Shown in pieces: positions 1 through 6,261 of a stretch of DNA of 12,062 nt (position 1 is its first letter; the number at the start of each line of letters is the position of its first letter). Source of the DNA: Lachnospiraceae bacterium (GTDB lineage Bacteria > Bacillota_A > Clostridia > Lachnospirales > Lachnospiraceae); NCBI GenBank assembly GCA_024691045.1, contig JAILOC010000058.1:1-12062 (forward strand), read 5' to 3'. The translations under genes were made by a program, and so were the position numbers. Under the pieces are notes generated by a model that was not told the DNA's origin, did not search any database, and saw only the letters and a list, made by a program, of their open reading frames with translations.

Positions 1-114
1 TGCATTTGCTCCGCCCTGAAATCTGATGATGATATCGGAATCCTGGGCAAGCATATCGGTGATCTTGCCTTTTCCTTCATCACCCCAGTTAGCGCCTACG
101 ATCGCTGTGACCAT
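1..114 (-). CDS. purA: Adenylosuccinate synthetase PurA, N-terminal part only (runs off the left edge)
   Basis: PurA condenses IMP and aspartate using GTP to give adenylosuccinate, the committed step to AMP, in the cytoplasm. Only the first 38 residues are visible. They contain the family's N-terminal GTP/IMP-binding loop, read here as [11 protein letters not shown] (residues 7-17), followed by [11 protein letters not shown], which matches the conserved region just before the GHT motif of the family. The ATG at 112-114 is preceded by AAAGGCGG seven bases upstream, a usable ribosome binding site. The gene lies 95 bp downstream of purB on the same strand and appears to have its own promoter in that gap. 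Nothing can be said about the rest of the enzyme. The identification itself is secure. Confidence 0.95.
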   Translation of the reverse strand, partial: MVTAIVGANWGDEGKGKITDMLAQDSDIIIRFQGGANA

Positions 115-150
115 TTAATTTCCGCCTTTCAAATCTAAAACAACTTGTTC

Positions 151-165
151 CGGGGATAAGCCCCG
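151..165 (-). promoter_or_regulatory. GC hairpin at the 5' end of the purA leader
   Basis: The minus strand reads CGGGG-CTTAT-CCCCG, a 5-bp all-GC stem with a 5-nt loop, beginning two or three bases after the predicted start of the purA transcript. It has no T-run after it, so it is not a classical terminator. A stem at the extreme 5' end could protect the message, but that role is an inference. Confidence 0.45.
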
Positions 166-172
166 ACTGTCT

Positions 173-201
173 ATTATATGTTAATGCTTTATTTTAGTAA
201 A
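173..201 (-). promoter_or_regulatory. Predicted sigma-A promoter for purA
   Basis: On the minus strand the gap between purB and purA holds TTTACT (196-201), a 17-bp spacer and a perfect TATAAT (173-178). This is the same -35/-10 pair and spacing as the promoter at 9926-9954. Transcription would start near 167-168, giving a purA leader of about 53 nt. The -35 hexamer lies within the inverted repeat 181-208, so factors or structures acting on that repeat could affect this promoter. purA could therefore be transcribed both from here and by readthrough from purC-purB. This is predicted from sequence only. Confidence 0.7.
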
Positions 202-208
202 GCATTAA
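181..208. repeat. Perfect 11-bp inverted repeat between purB and purA
   Basis: TTAATGCTTTA (181-191) and TAAAGCATTAA (198-208) are exact inverse complements around a 6-nt loop. The repeat starts 1 base downstream of the purB stop and overlaps the -35 and spacer of the predicted purA promoter. The stem is AT-rich and no uninterrupted T-run follows it on the minus strand, so it would be a weak terminator at best. It could be the purB 3' hairpin, an operator over the purA promoter, or both. Confidence 0.6.
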
Positions 209-209
209 A

Positions 210-1667
210 TCAAACATTTATCTCGGCGCCCATTCCGAGCACGTCCGCATTGGCCTTAAGCACAGGATCCACCACATCCCTGAGGTAAACCTCGACCTGT
301 CTGGGAGCACGTCCGACATAGTTTTCGGGCTTTAATGTCTTCTTAAGATCGTCAAGGTTCATTCCGAAGCCGGGATCGGCTGCGATCATCTCGAGAAGGT
401 CGTTGTCACGTCCCTCTTCCTTGACATGCCTGCCCGCTTCCATGGAAAGGGTTCTGATCTTCTCATGAAGCTCCTGACGGTTTCCGCCGTTCTTTACGGC
501 ATCCATCATGATGTTCTCGGTAGCCATGAAGGGGATCTCTGCCATGAACTGCTTCTCGATGACCTTGGGATATACCTTCATTCCGCCGGGAGCGGTGATG
601 TTCATGCACAGATCGAGTATTCCGTCGGTTGCAAGGAAGCCCTCGGGAACGGAAAGTCTCTTATTTGCGGAATCGTCGAGGGTTCTCTCAAACCACTGTA
701 CGCTGGATGTGATCGCAGGATTGAGCGCATCTACCATTACGTATCTTGCAAGGGAAGCGATCCTTTCGCTTCTCATGGGATTTCTCTTGTAAGCCATTGC
801 GGAAGATCCGATCTGGGTCTTCTCGAAGGGCTCTTCAACCTGCTTTAAGTGCTGGAGAAGTCTGATATCGTTGCTCATCTTGTGAGCTGAAGCGGCGATA
901 CCTGCAAGTACGTTGACCACTCTTGTATCAACCTTACGTGAATAGGTCTGCCCGGATACGGGATAAACCGCATCGAATCCCATCTTCTTAGCGATCATGG
1001 GATCGATCTTGTCTATAGTCTCATCATCTCCGTTAAAAAGCTCCTTGAATGAAGCCTGGGTTCCGGTTGTTCCCTTTGAACCGAGGAGCTTGAGAGAACC
1101 GAGGACATAATCAAGGTCCTCAAGATCGATCATGAACTCATTCATCCACAGCGTCGCTCTCTTGCCTACGGTAGTGGGCTGAGCGGGCTGGAAATGGGTA
1201 AATGCGAGTGTGGGAAGATCCTTATATTCATCGGCAAATTTCGCGAGATTGGAGATGACATTGAGGAGCTTCTTACGGGTAAGCTCAAGCGCTTCCTTCA
1301 TAAGAATGATGTCGGTATTGTCACCCACATAGCAGCTGGTCGCGCCGAGGTGGATGATGCCGGCAGCCTTGGGGCACTGCTGTCCGTATGCATAAACATG
1401 GCTCATTACGTCGTGGCGTACGACCTTTTCCCTTTCGCGTGCCACATCGTAATTGATGTCCTCTGCATGGACTTTAAGTTCATCTATCATTTCCTGAGTG
1501 ATGACGGGCTTGCCGTTTTCGGAAAGTCCGAGTTCCATCTCAGTCTCAGCAAGTGCGATCCAGAGCTTCCTCCAGGTACGGAACTTCTTGTCCTGTGAAA
1601 AGATGAACTGCATCTCCCTGCTTGCGTATCTCTCGGAGAGCGGGCTTGAATAGCAATCTGTAGCCAT
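210..1667 (-). CDS. purB: Adenylosuccinate lyase PurB, long eukaryote-like form
   Basis: PurB cleaves SAICAR to AICAR and adenylosuccinate to AMP, releasing fumarate in both steps. It is a cytoplasmic homotetramer of the fumarase/aspartase superfamily. Visible hallmarks are RHDVMSH with the family histidine H85, LGATSCYVGDNTD (107-119), THFQPAQ with the catalytic-type H158, TTGTQASF (200-207) and the mobile signature loop GSSAMAYKRNPMRSER (287-302), which carries serines S288/S289. At 485 residues it is about 50 longer than the Bacillus enzyme and close to human ADSL in length and motif spacing. From memory, the human loop reads GSSAMPYKRNP; here alanine replaces proline. The ATG at 1665-1667 has AGAAAGG seven bases upstream. 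It lies 48 bp downstream of purC and 95 bp upstream of purA, so cotranscription with purC is likely. Confidence 0.97.
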   Translation of the reverse strand: MATDCYSSPLSERYASREMQFIFSQDKKFRTWRKLWIALAETEMELGLSENGKPVITQEMIDELKVHAEDINYDVAREREKVVRHDVMSHVYAYGQQCPKAAGIIHLGATSCYVGDNTDIILMKEALELTRKKLLNVISNLAKFADEYKDLPTLAFTHFQPAQPTTVGKRATLWMNEFMIDLEDLDYVLGSLKLLGSKGTTGTQASFKELFNGDDETIDKIDPMIAKKMGFDAVYPVSGQTYSRKVDTRVVNVLAGIAASAHKMSNDIRLLQHLKQVEEPFEKTQIGSSAMAYKRNPMRSERIASLARYVMVDALNPAITSSVQWFERTLDDSANKRLSVPEGFLATDGILDLCMNITAPGGMKVYPKVIEKQFMAEIPFMATENIMMDAVKNGGNRQELHEKIRTLSMEAGRHVKEEGRDNDLLEMIAADPGFGMNLDDLKKTLKPENYVGRAPRQVEVYLRDVVDPVLKANADVLGMGAEINV

Positions 1668-1715
1668 AATAAAACCTTTCTAATAATGCTTGCTTCTTTA
1701 CGTACCGTTTATGTA

Positions 1716-2588
1716 TCAGAGCTCTTTTCCGGTAAGGAGTCTGTATCCCTCAAGGTACTTGGCGATGGTCTTGTCAACGATGTCCTGAGGAAGTGTCCAG
1801 TCATGGTTTCCGTCGTTAGCCTTGAGCCAGTCACGTGCAAACTGCTTGTCAAAGGAAGGCTGTCCCTTTCCTGCCTCATAGCCTTCGAGAGGCCAGAATC
1901 TGGAGGAATCGGGAGTGAGCATCTCATCGCCGAGTACTACATTGCCGTTTTCATCAAGTCCGAACTCGAACTTGGTATCGGCGATTATGATGCCTCTGGT
2001 AAGTGCATAATCGGCACACTTCTTATAAAGAGCAATGGTAAGATCCTTAAGCTGCTTTGCGAGCTGCTCGCCCTTTCCGGGATAGTACTTCTCAAGATGT
2101 GCGATGGACTGTTCATAAGAGATGTTCTCGTCGTGATCGCCGATCTCAGCCTTGGTGGAAGGGGTGTAGATGGGCTCAGGGAGCTTCTCGCTCTCTTTGA
2201 GTCCCTCAGGAAGCTTAATTCCGCAGACGGTGCCGTTCTTCTGATATGAAGCCCAGCCGCTTCCGGTGATATATCCTCTTACGATGCACTCAAGGGGAAG
2301 CATCTCGAGCTTCCTGCACATCATGGAATTGCCGACAAACTGAGGCTGTCTGAAGAATTCGGGCATCTCATTATTATCAACGGTGATCATATGGTTGGGA
2401 ACGATGTCCTTAGTGTAATCGAACCAGAATTTAGACATCTGGGTAAGGACGGTGCCTTTCTTGGTGACGATATTATGAAGGATCACGTCGAAACAGCTGA
2501 TCCTGTCGGTTGCCACCATGATGAGGGAATCCCCGTTATCATAGATCTCTCTTACTTTTCCTGCTTTTACCGGCTTAAGTTCTTCCAT
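1716..2588 (-). CDS. purC: SAICAR synthetase PurC, long Ade1-like form
   Basis: PurC joins CAIR and aspartate using ATP to give SAICAR, the substrate of PurB encoded next in the operon. Motifs seen in order: GKVREIY (10-16, glycine-rich ATP-binding start), TDRISCFDV (27-35), LPLECIVRGYITGSGW (97-112, first family signature), IIIADTKFEFG (200-210, second signature) and DEMLTPDSSRFW (221-232). At 290 residues it is longer than the roughly 240-residue Bacillus form. Its C-terminal QPSFDKQFARDWL segment resembles the yeast Ade1-type enzymes. The ATG at 2586-2588 is preceded by a very strong GGAGGAG (2596-2602) seven bases upstream. It is the first gene of the purC-purB(-purA) cluster and has its own promoter. 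Confidence 0.97.
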   Translation of the reverse strand: MEELKPVKAGKVREIYDNGDSLIMVATDRISCFDVILHNIVTKKGTVLTQMSKFWFDYTKDIVPNHMITVDNNEMPEFFRQPQFVGNSMMCRKLEMLPLECIVRGYITGSGWASYQKNGTVCGIKLPEGLKESEKLPEPIYTPSTKAEIGDHDENISYEQSIAHLEKYYPGKGEQLAKQLKDLTIALYKKCADYALTRGIIIADTKFEFGLDENGNVVLGDEMLTPDSSRFWPLEGYEAGKGQPSFDKQFARDWLKANDGNHDWTLPQDIVDKTIAKYLEGYRLLTGKEL

Positions 2589-2605
2589 TTTCTATCTCCT
2601 CCAAA

Positions 2606-2623
2606 TGGTCTTTACAAAGACCA
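2606..2623 (-). promoter_or_regulatory. Inverted repeat / hairpin at the purC transcription start
   Basis: TGGTCTTT (minus strand) and AAAGACCA pair perfectly around two bases (7-8 bp stem). The repeat begins at the predicted transcript start and ends 3 bases before the GGAGGAG ribosome binding site. It could be a 5'-protective hairpin, a structure that tunes ribosome access, or a DNA operator just downstream of the -10 box. The leader is only about 33 nt, too short for a purine riboswitch. Confidence 0.5.
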
Positions 2624-2627
2624 AAAT

Positions 2628-2656
2628 ACTATACACTTTTATACCCGTTGATGCAA
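2628..2656 (-). promoter_or_regulatory. Predicted sigma-A promoter for purC-purB
   Basis: The minus strand holds TTGCAT (2651-2656), a 17-bp spacer and TATAGT (2628-2633). Transcription would start near 2621-2622, immediately before the ribosome binding site region. I see no paired PurBox motifs of the Bacillus type upstream, so any purine control is not evident from sequence. Confidence 0.65.
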
Positions 2657-2677
2657 ACCTTAATAGATTGACGAACG

Positions 2678-2900
2678 CCGTTGCGGGGACACATCTGTTT
2701 TTATGCGATTTTAGAGCGATGCTTTAGCTGTTCTTAGGAATGCATCTACCTCAGCACAATTTCGCCGTGACGGCGAAATTAGCGAACCTGAGCAATGGAT
2801 TGCGAATGTGAGCGGTGCGGGGCCATCGGAGTATATGCATTCCTTAGAACAGCTTAGCGAGCGACCAATGAGCATAAAAACAGATGTGTCCCTGCGACGG
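2678..2900. repeat. 223-bp nested imperfect palindrome (MITE/REP-like element)
   Basis: The outer arms 2678-2706 and 2872-2900 are inverted complements over 29 bp with two mismatches (core GGGACACATCTGTTTTTATGC). A second pair, 2726-2745 and 2835-2854 (AGCTGTTCTTAGGAATGCAT), matches with one mismatch. The centre carries a perfect 10-bp hairpin at 2758-2780. The arms are separated by less well paired stretches, so the element folds as an interrupted long hairpin. It has no open reading frame of its own and I see no obvious target-site duplication. It sits between the stop of the membrane coiled-coil gene (2914) and the purC promoter (2656) and is the only strong structure there, so it may also end or stabilise the upstream operon's transcript. 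A non-autonomous mobile element or REPIN-like repeat is my best reading. A cis-acting structured RNA is the alternative. Confidence 0.7.
2758..2780. repeat. Central perfect hairpin of the palindrome
   Basis: AATTTCGCCG (2758-2767), loop TGA, CGGCGAAATT (2771-2780): a perfect 10-bp stem with a 3-nt loop. It is flanked by CTCAG (2750-2754) and CTGAG (2788-2792), which can extend the structure after an internal loop. Just to the right, GCGAACCTGAGC (2782-2793) is echoed by GCGAATGTGAGC (2802-2813), 10 of 12 bases identical and 20 bp apart. Confidence 0.65.
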
Positions 2901-2913
2901 TTACAGCAATGAT

Positions 2914-4095
2914 CTACAATTCGTTTTCGGGTTCGAATTTTTCGGTCATTTCAAGGATCTCCTGTGCGTACATCGGATAAGTCCTGGCAACATCCGTGAT
3001 CTCATCCTTGGCAGAGCGTGCCCTGGTCTCGTTGTAGTCGATCTGTTCGCGGAGTGCCTGACGTCTCAGGATCAGTCCGTGGCGGAGCTCCACCATCTCT
3101 CTTTTATCAAGAAGTGCGGCAATCTGGTCGATCCATCTGGCGGGGCTGGTCACATGATATCTTGCAAGAAGCCTTATGAGGTCCTCCTTGGCCTGGTGAA
3201 GGCCGGTTGTGTTCTCATTGAACTGCCTGCGGTCCTCCGCTTCCTGCTTATACATTCCCCAGAGCTGCTCAAGCTCCTGACCGTTCTTGCACTCGTACTT
3301 GATGTAGAGATATGACAGGAGATTCCTGTTATTGACATATCTGATCTTGACAGTGTTCTGGAGCTGAATGAGCTTGCCCATGTTGCCGGACGCGCGGCCG
3401 AGCTCCTTGTCCGCATCGATGTACCTGACGCATACAACGGTTATCGCGATCGCCGCCGCGGCAATGCAAAGGAAATATCCGATATAGACGTTCATATCAA
3501 GTGCAAACTGCATGACCGCAAGGATGACCATAAGGCCTGCCGCTGCCGCAGCAAATATCACGGCCATACCGCGAAGATTCTCCATCGAATCCTTAAGCTC
3601 ACTCTTTCTGAATGCGACCGCTTTTCTCTCACCGTCAAGTCGTTTTAAGTCCTTCTTGATGAGAACAGCCATGCGCTCGTTTTCCTTGATCGAAGCAAGA
3701 CCGCCCTCGATCTCATTTTCCCTTCGTCTGAGCGAAGCAAACTGTTCATCGGTAAGAGGTGATTTTCTGGTACGGAATTTCTCGATATCGCTCTCATAGG
3801 AAAGGAGCTTTCTCGCAACCGAATTAACCTCGGCTCTCTGGGCATCGGGAAGAGCTTCTATCTCCTCCATGTCCTTGAGATATGAGGTTACCTTTTCGTA
3901 TTCGCCCTTGAGCATGTCAATCTCACGGCTGCCTTCTGCTATCTGCTCAAGGCATTCCGCGATATATCTGGTACGCTGCTGCTGATCGTGGAAGTTTATT
4001 CCTTCACGTTCATAGACTATATCTTCAAATATGAGCTCATCGTCCGAAGATATGGCATGTGATGCTTTTTTGAAAAGTTTAGAAAAGAATCCCAT
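2914..4095 (-). CDS. Unknown coiled-coil protein with two membrane segments, last gene of the four-gene operon
   Basis: I do not recognise a named family. The 393-residue protein begins with a short basic amphipathic stretch (MGFFSKLFKKASHAI). A long, charged, probably coiled-coil region follows (about 36-175), rich in Glu, Lys and Arg. Two closely spaced hydrophobic segments come next (about 176-198, Ala-rich, and 202-223), then a second helical charged region to the end. There is no cleavable signal peptide. A hairpin of two membrane helices would leave both coiled-coil arms in the cytoplasm, so it looks like a membrane anchor or tether. Its ATG directly abuts the TAA of the TPR gene (TAAATG) and the upstream ribosome binding site is weak, which suggests coupled translation. 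A membrane partner for the other operon products is inferred from context. Confidence 0.85.
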   Translation of the reverse strand: MGFFSKLFKKASHAISSDDELIFEDIVYEREGINFHDQQQRTRYIAECLEQIAEGSREIDMLKGEYEKVTSYLKDMEEIEALPDAQRAEVNSVARKLLSYESDIEKFRTRKSPLTDEQFASLRRRENEIEGGLASIKENERMAVLIKKDLKRLDGERKAVAFRKSELKDSMENLRGMAVIFAAAAAGLMVILAVMQFALDMNVYIGYFLCIAAAAIAITVVCVRYIDADKELGRASGNMGKLIQLQNTVKIRYVNNRNLLSYLYIKYECKNGQELEQLWGMYKQEAEDRRQFNENTTGLHQAKEDLIRLLARYHVTSPARWIDQIAALLDKREMVELRHGLILRRQALREQIDYNETRARSAKDEITDVARTYPMYAQEILEMTEKFEPENEL

Positions 4096-4956
4096 TTAGT
4101 TCACCGGAACCATGCTTCTGTATTTTTCCTTAAGGCCTTCGAGGATATGCTCGTTATCGGCGTGCTCATCATCTTCTGCGATCTGCTGTCTTATATTCTT
4201 CATGATCATATGGGAGATGCCTTCGCCGGTTGCTTCGTATTCCTTTTTCAGTGCATCGATCTCACTTTCGATGGCTATCGAATCGGGACCGAGGTCCTGA
4301 TTCTCCGCTACGTATTTGATGAACTGTGTTCCCGTCATTGAAAGCCTGAGTGCCGCGATATAGCTGTGACGGTGTTCGGGTGTTGCATCGTATTCAAAGG
4401 CCTTCCTGAAGCTTTCGGCGGCAAGACGGTACTTCATCATGCCGGCATACGAATAGCCGAGGTTGTGATATATGCTTCCCATAAAAGCGGTCTTGGCAGG
4501 GGAATTATCGCTCCCTTCCGCACTCCACTTATCGATTATGTTCCTGTAAGCGTGGATCGCGGCATCGTAATTTCCTGATTCCGCAAGATTGTCTGCCTGT
4601 TTTTTCTGGCGCTCCATTACAGACATGCCGGCGCCCATGGTGAGAGTCTTAACGGTCTCGAAGACAACGCTTCTTTCAAAAAGACCGGTGTATTCAAGAA
4701 TGTATCTGCAGAAATCACCGAGGTTTGCCTTGCCGTGCAGCATGCCCATAAGCGCATCCGCAAGCTCGCGCAGGGCAAGGTCCCTGTAGATCCATTCGAT
4801 CAGGTTCTTGTTCATTATCTGGTCATCTATCAGCACGGCATTTTCACGGAATGCAACGCAAAGCTCCTCTATGCAGTATACCGGTATCTCAATGCCGGGT
4901 ATCACATAGGGGACCTGAGAATATATTCCGATGCCGAGTGAAATCCTTGATGCCAT
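4096..4956 (-). CDS. TPR-repeat protein of unknown function, third gene of the operon
   Basis: The 286-residue soluble protein has an N-terminal helical region with IEIPVYCIEELCVAF (22-36) and no family I recognise. It is followed by two TPR-like units: about 115-145 (NLAESGNYDAAIHAYRNII, with the typical G-Y/A-A spacing) and about 160-190 (YHNLGYSYAGMMKYRLAAES). The C-terminal 60 residues are charged and helical. TPRs normally bind other proteins, so an adaptor role is likely. I chose the ATG at 4954-4956, which overlaps the upstream stop as TAATG. The frame stays open to a TTG at 4981-4983 (nine residues longer), but that start would lie inside the previous gene. GAGGAG lies about 14 bases upstream of the ATG, rather far, which also points to coupling. 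Confidence 0.85.
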   Translation of the reverse strand: MASRISLGIGIYSQVPYVIPGIEIPVYCIEELCVAFRENAVLIDDQIMNKNLIEWIYRDLALRELADALMGMLHGKANLGDFCRYILEYTGLFERSVVFETVKTLTMGAGMSVMERQKKQADNLAESGNYDAAIHAYRNIIDKWSAEGSDNSPAKTAFMGSIYHNLGYSYAGMMKYRLAAESFRKAFEYDATPEHRHSYIAALRLSMTGTQFIKYVAENQDLGPDSIAIESEIDALKKEYEATGEGISHMIMKNIRQQIAEDDEHADNEHILEGLKEKYRSMVPVN

Positions 4957-6260
4957 TACGGTAATGTTATCTCCTCTTCCCAAGTATTGGCCTTGGTGTG
5001 CGTAAATGCCCCGAGGCCCATGTCTTCTATCTGTATGCTGAGTGTCTTTATGCCTGACATAGATGCACTCAGCTTCATTCTTGTAAGCTCTCCCTCATAT
5101 CCTTCGAGGGTAATGATGACGTCCGAATTGCCCGCGCCCGTAATTGACGAGACGGTAAGCGTGATATCGTTGCCTCCCGAGATATAGAACTCCACGGAGG
5201 CTACCGCTTCATACCAGCAGGTTCCCGCATCGAGCAGGGCATAGTACACATCGGATCCCTGACTCAGAAGATGCATTCCGATATTGCTGGAAAGCTTGTC
5301 ATCTCCGAGGAATATATGATCGGGATGATCCTGAAGGGAGGGCTTATCCTTACCGGGACGTCCGTCATCAAGAAGGTTCTTGTCGAGCAGTGCATAAACC
5401 GCACCCTTGGAAAAGAGATTGGTTCCGCCGAATACCTTGCCCTTGCTGCACATATACTTGAGCGAATTGGGAAGGCCCTCGCTGTCGAAATCCTCACCTA
5501 CGAGATAGTAGGAATAATCCTGTCCGAAAGAGCATCCGCTCTGTACAGCTCTGAACAGTATCGCATCAAATTCGTCGGGAAGAGTACCCCTGTCCTGAGG
5601 CAGTTCGAAATATGTGGTATCCGCATGTACAACCTGGGGTCTGGTGTGCTTGTTGACCGGAAGTGTTGTCATGCAGAGCTTTCTGTCATCTACGGTGAAA
5701 AGCATCGGATTTGAATAGATCTTGTCCTCACCCTGATGTGACACGTAATGATAGAAGCTTTCCGAATGGGTCATGAAATAGATCTTGTCGGTCTTGATAT
5801 GAAGACTCTTCAGCGATTCCCTGATCAGATCCATCGCAAATGTCGTGACCTCGGGAAGTGTGAACATGACCGCTTCCATCCTGTCGGACGATCCGATATT
5901 CTGGAGAAGTCCGAATGCTCTCTTCAGATAAAGAGTGAAAAGGGAATCCGCGCCGTAGACCAGTCCGTCTATCTGGGTATCTTCACCCTCAAGCGCCTTG
6001 CGGTAGATATCCTCGACAAGAACACTCTCTCCGGCATCCGATGAAGCAAATGCTTCTTTGCCGAAGAACCACTGTCCGGCACCGTGCCTCTTGGAAAGAG
6101 CCATGGGAATGACATACTCCTCCGATCCCGCGACAAGCGAAACGGTTCTGATCTCGCCGTGATCGGAACTGTAGCTGATGCCGCAGGAAGTGTCATTAAT
6201 GTCAAATCCCACAATATATCTTTTTCCGCTTCCGCCGAAGCCGCCGGGAAGTTTTAACAT
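4956..6260 (-). CDS. Degenerate Hsp70/actin-fold protein (DUF5716-like), second gene of the operon
   Basis: The 434-residue N-terminus reads YIVGFDINDTSCGISY (15-30), laid out like the phosphate-1 loop of Hsp70-type ATPases (DnaK: GIDLGTTNS). It is followed by VIPMALSKRHGAGQWFFGKEA (from 50), like the IPS...VGxxA segment. Later elements are eroded. The place expected for the second phosphate loop (DLGGGT in DnaK) reads MLFTVDDRKLCMTT (186-199) with no glycines, and the adenosine-motif region is plausibly VFGGTNLFSKGAVYALL (276-292). The C-terminal third (about 345-434) is beta-rich and could replace the substrate-binding domain. ATP binding is therefore uncertain and hydrolysis doubtful. From memory it resembles Pfam DUF5716, unverified. 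There is no signal peptide or membrane segment. The start is 1 bp after the upstream TGA, with GGAG four bases before the ATG. Confidence 0.8.
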   Translation of the reverse strand: MLKLPGGFGGSGKRYIVGFDINDTSCGISYSSDHGEIRTVSLVAGSEEYVIPMALSKRHGAGQWFFGKEAFASSDAGESVLVEDIYRKALEGEDTQIDGLVYGADSLFTLYLKRAFGLLQNIGSSDRMEAVMFTLPEVTTFAMDLIRESLKSLHIKTDKIYFMTHSESFYHYVSHQGEDKIYSNPMLFTVDDRKLCMTTLPVNKHTRPQVVHADTTYFELPQDRGTLPDEFDAILFRAVQSGCSFGQDYSYYLVGEDFDSEGLPNSLKYMCSKGKVFGGTNLFSKGAVYALLDKNLLDDGRPGKDKPSLQDHPDHIFLGDDKLSSNIGMHLLSQGSDVYYALLDAGTCWYEAVASVEFYISGGNDITLTVSSITGAGNSDVIITLEGYEGELTRMKLSASMSGIKTLSIQIEDMGLGAFTHTKANTWEEEITLP

Positions 6261-6261
6261 A

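Noticed and set aside
1686..2249. Plus-strand open frame (187 codons) opposite purC
   Set aside because: It is antisense to conserved PurC motifs and its composition is typical of a shadow frame.
2621..2680. Purine riboswitch or Bacillus-type PurBox control of purC
   Set aside because: The leader is only about 33 nt and lacks the riboswitch core. A single ACGAACG at 2671-2677 has no properly spaced inverted partner.
2678..2900. Complete insertion sequence or CRISPR array
   Set aside because: There is no transposase frame between the arms, no flanking direct duplication that I can see, and the repeats are inverted rather than regularly spaced direct repeats.
4957..4983. TTG at 4981-4983 as start of the TPR gene (nine residues longer)
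   Set aside because: It lies within the previous gene, while the ATG at 4956 forms the classic TAATG overlap with that gene's stop.
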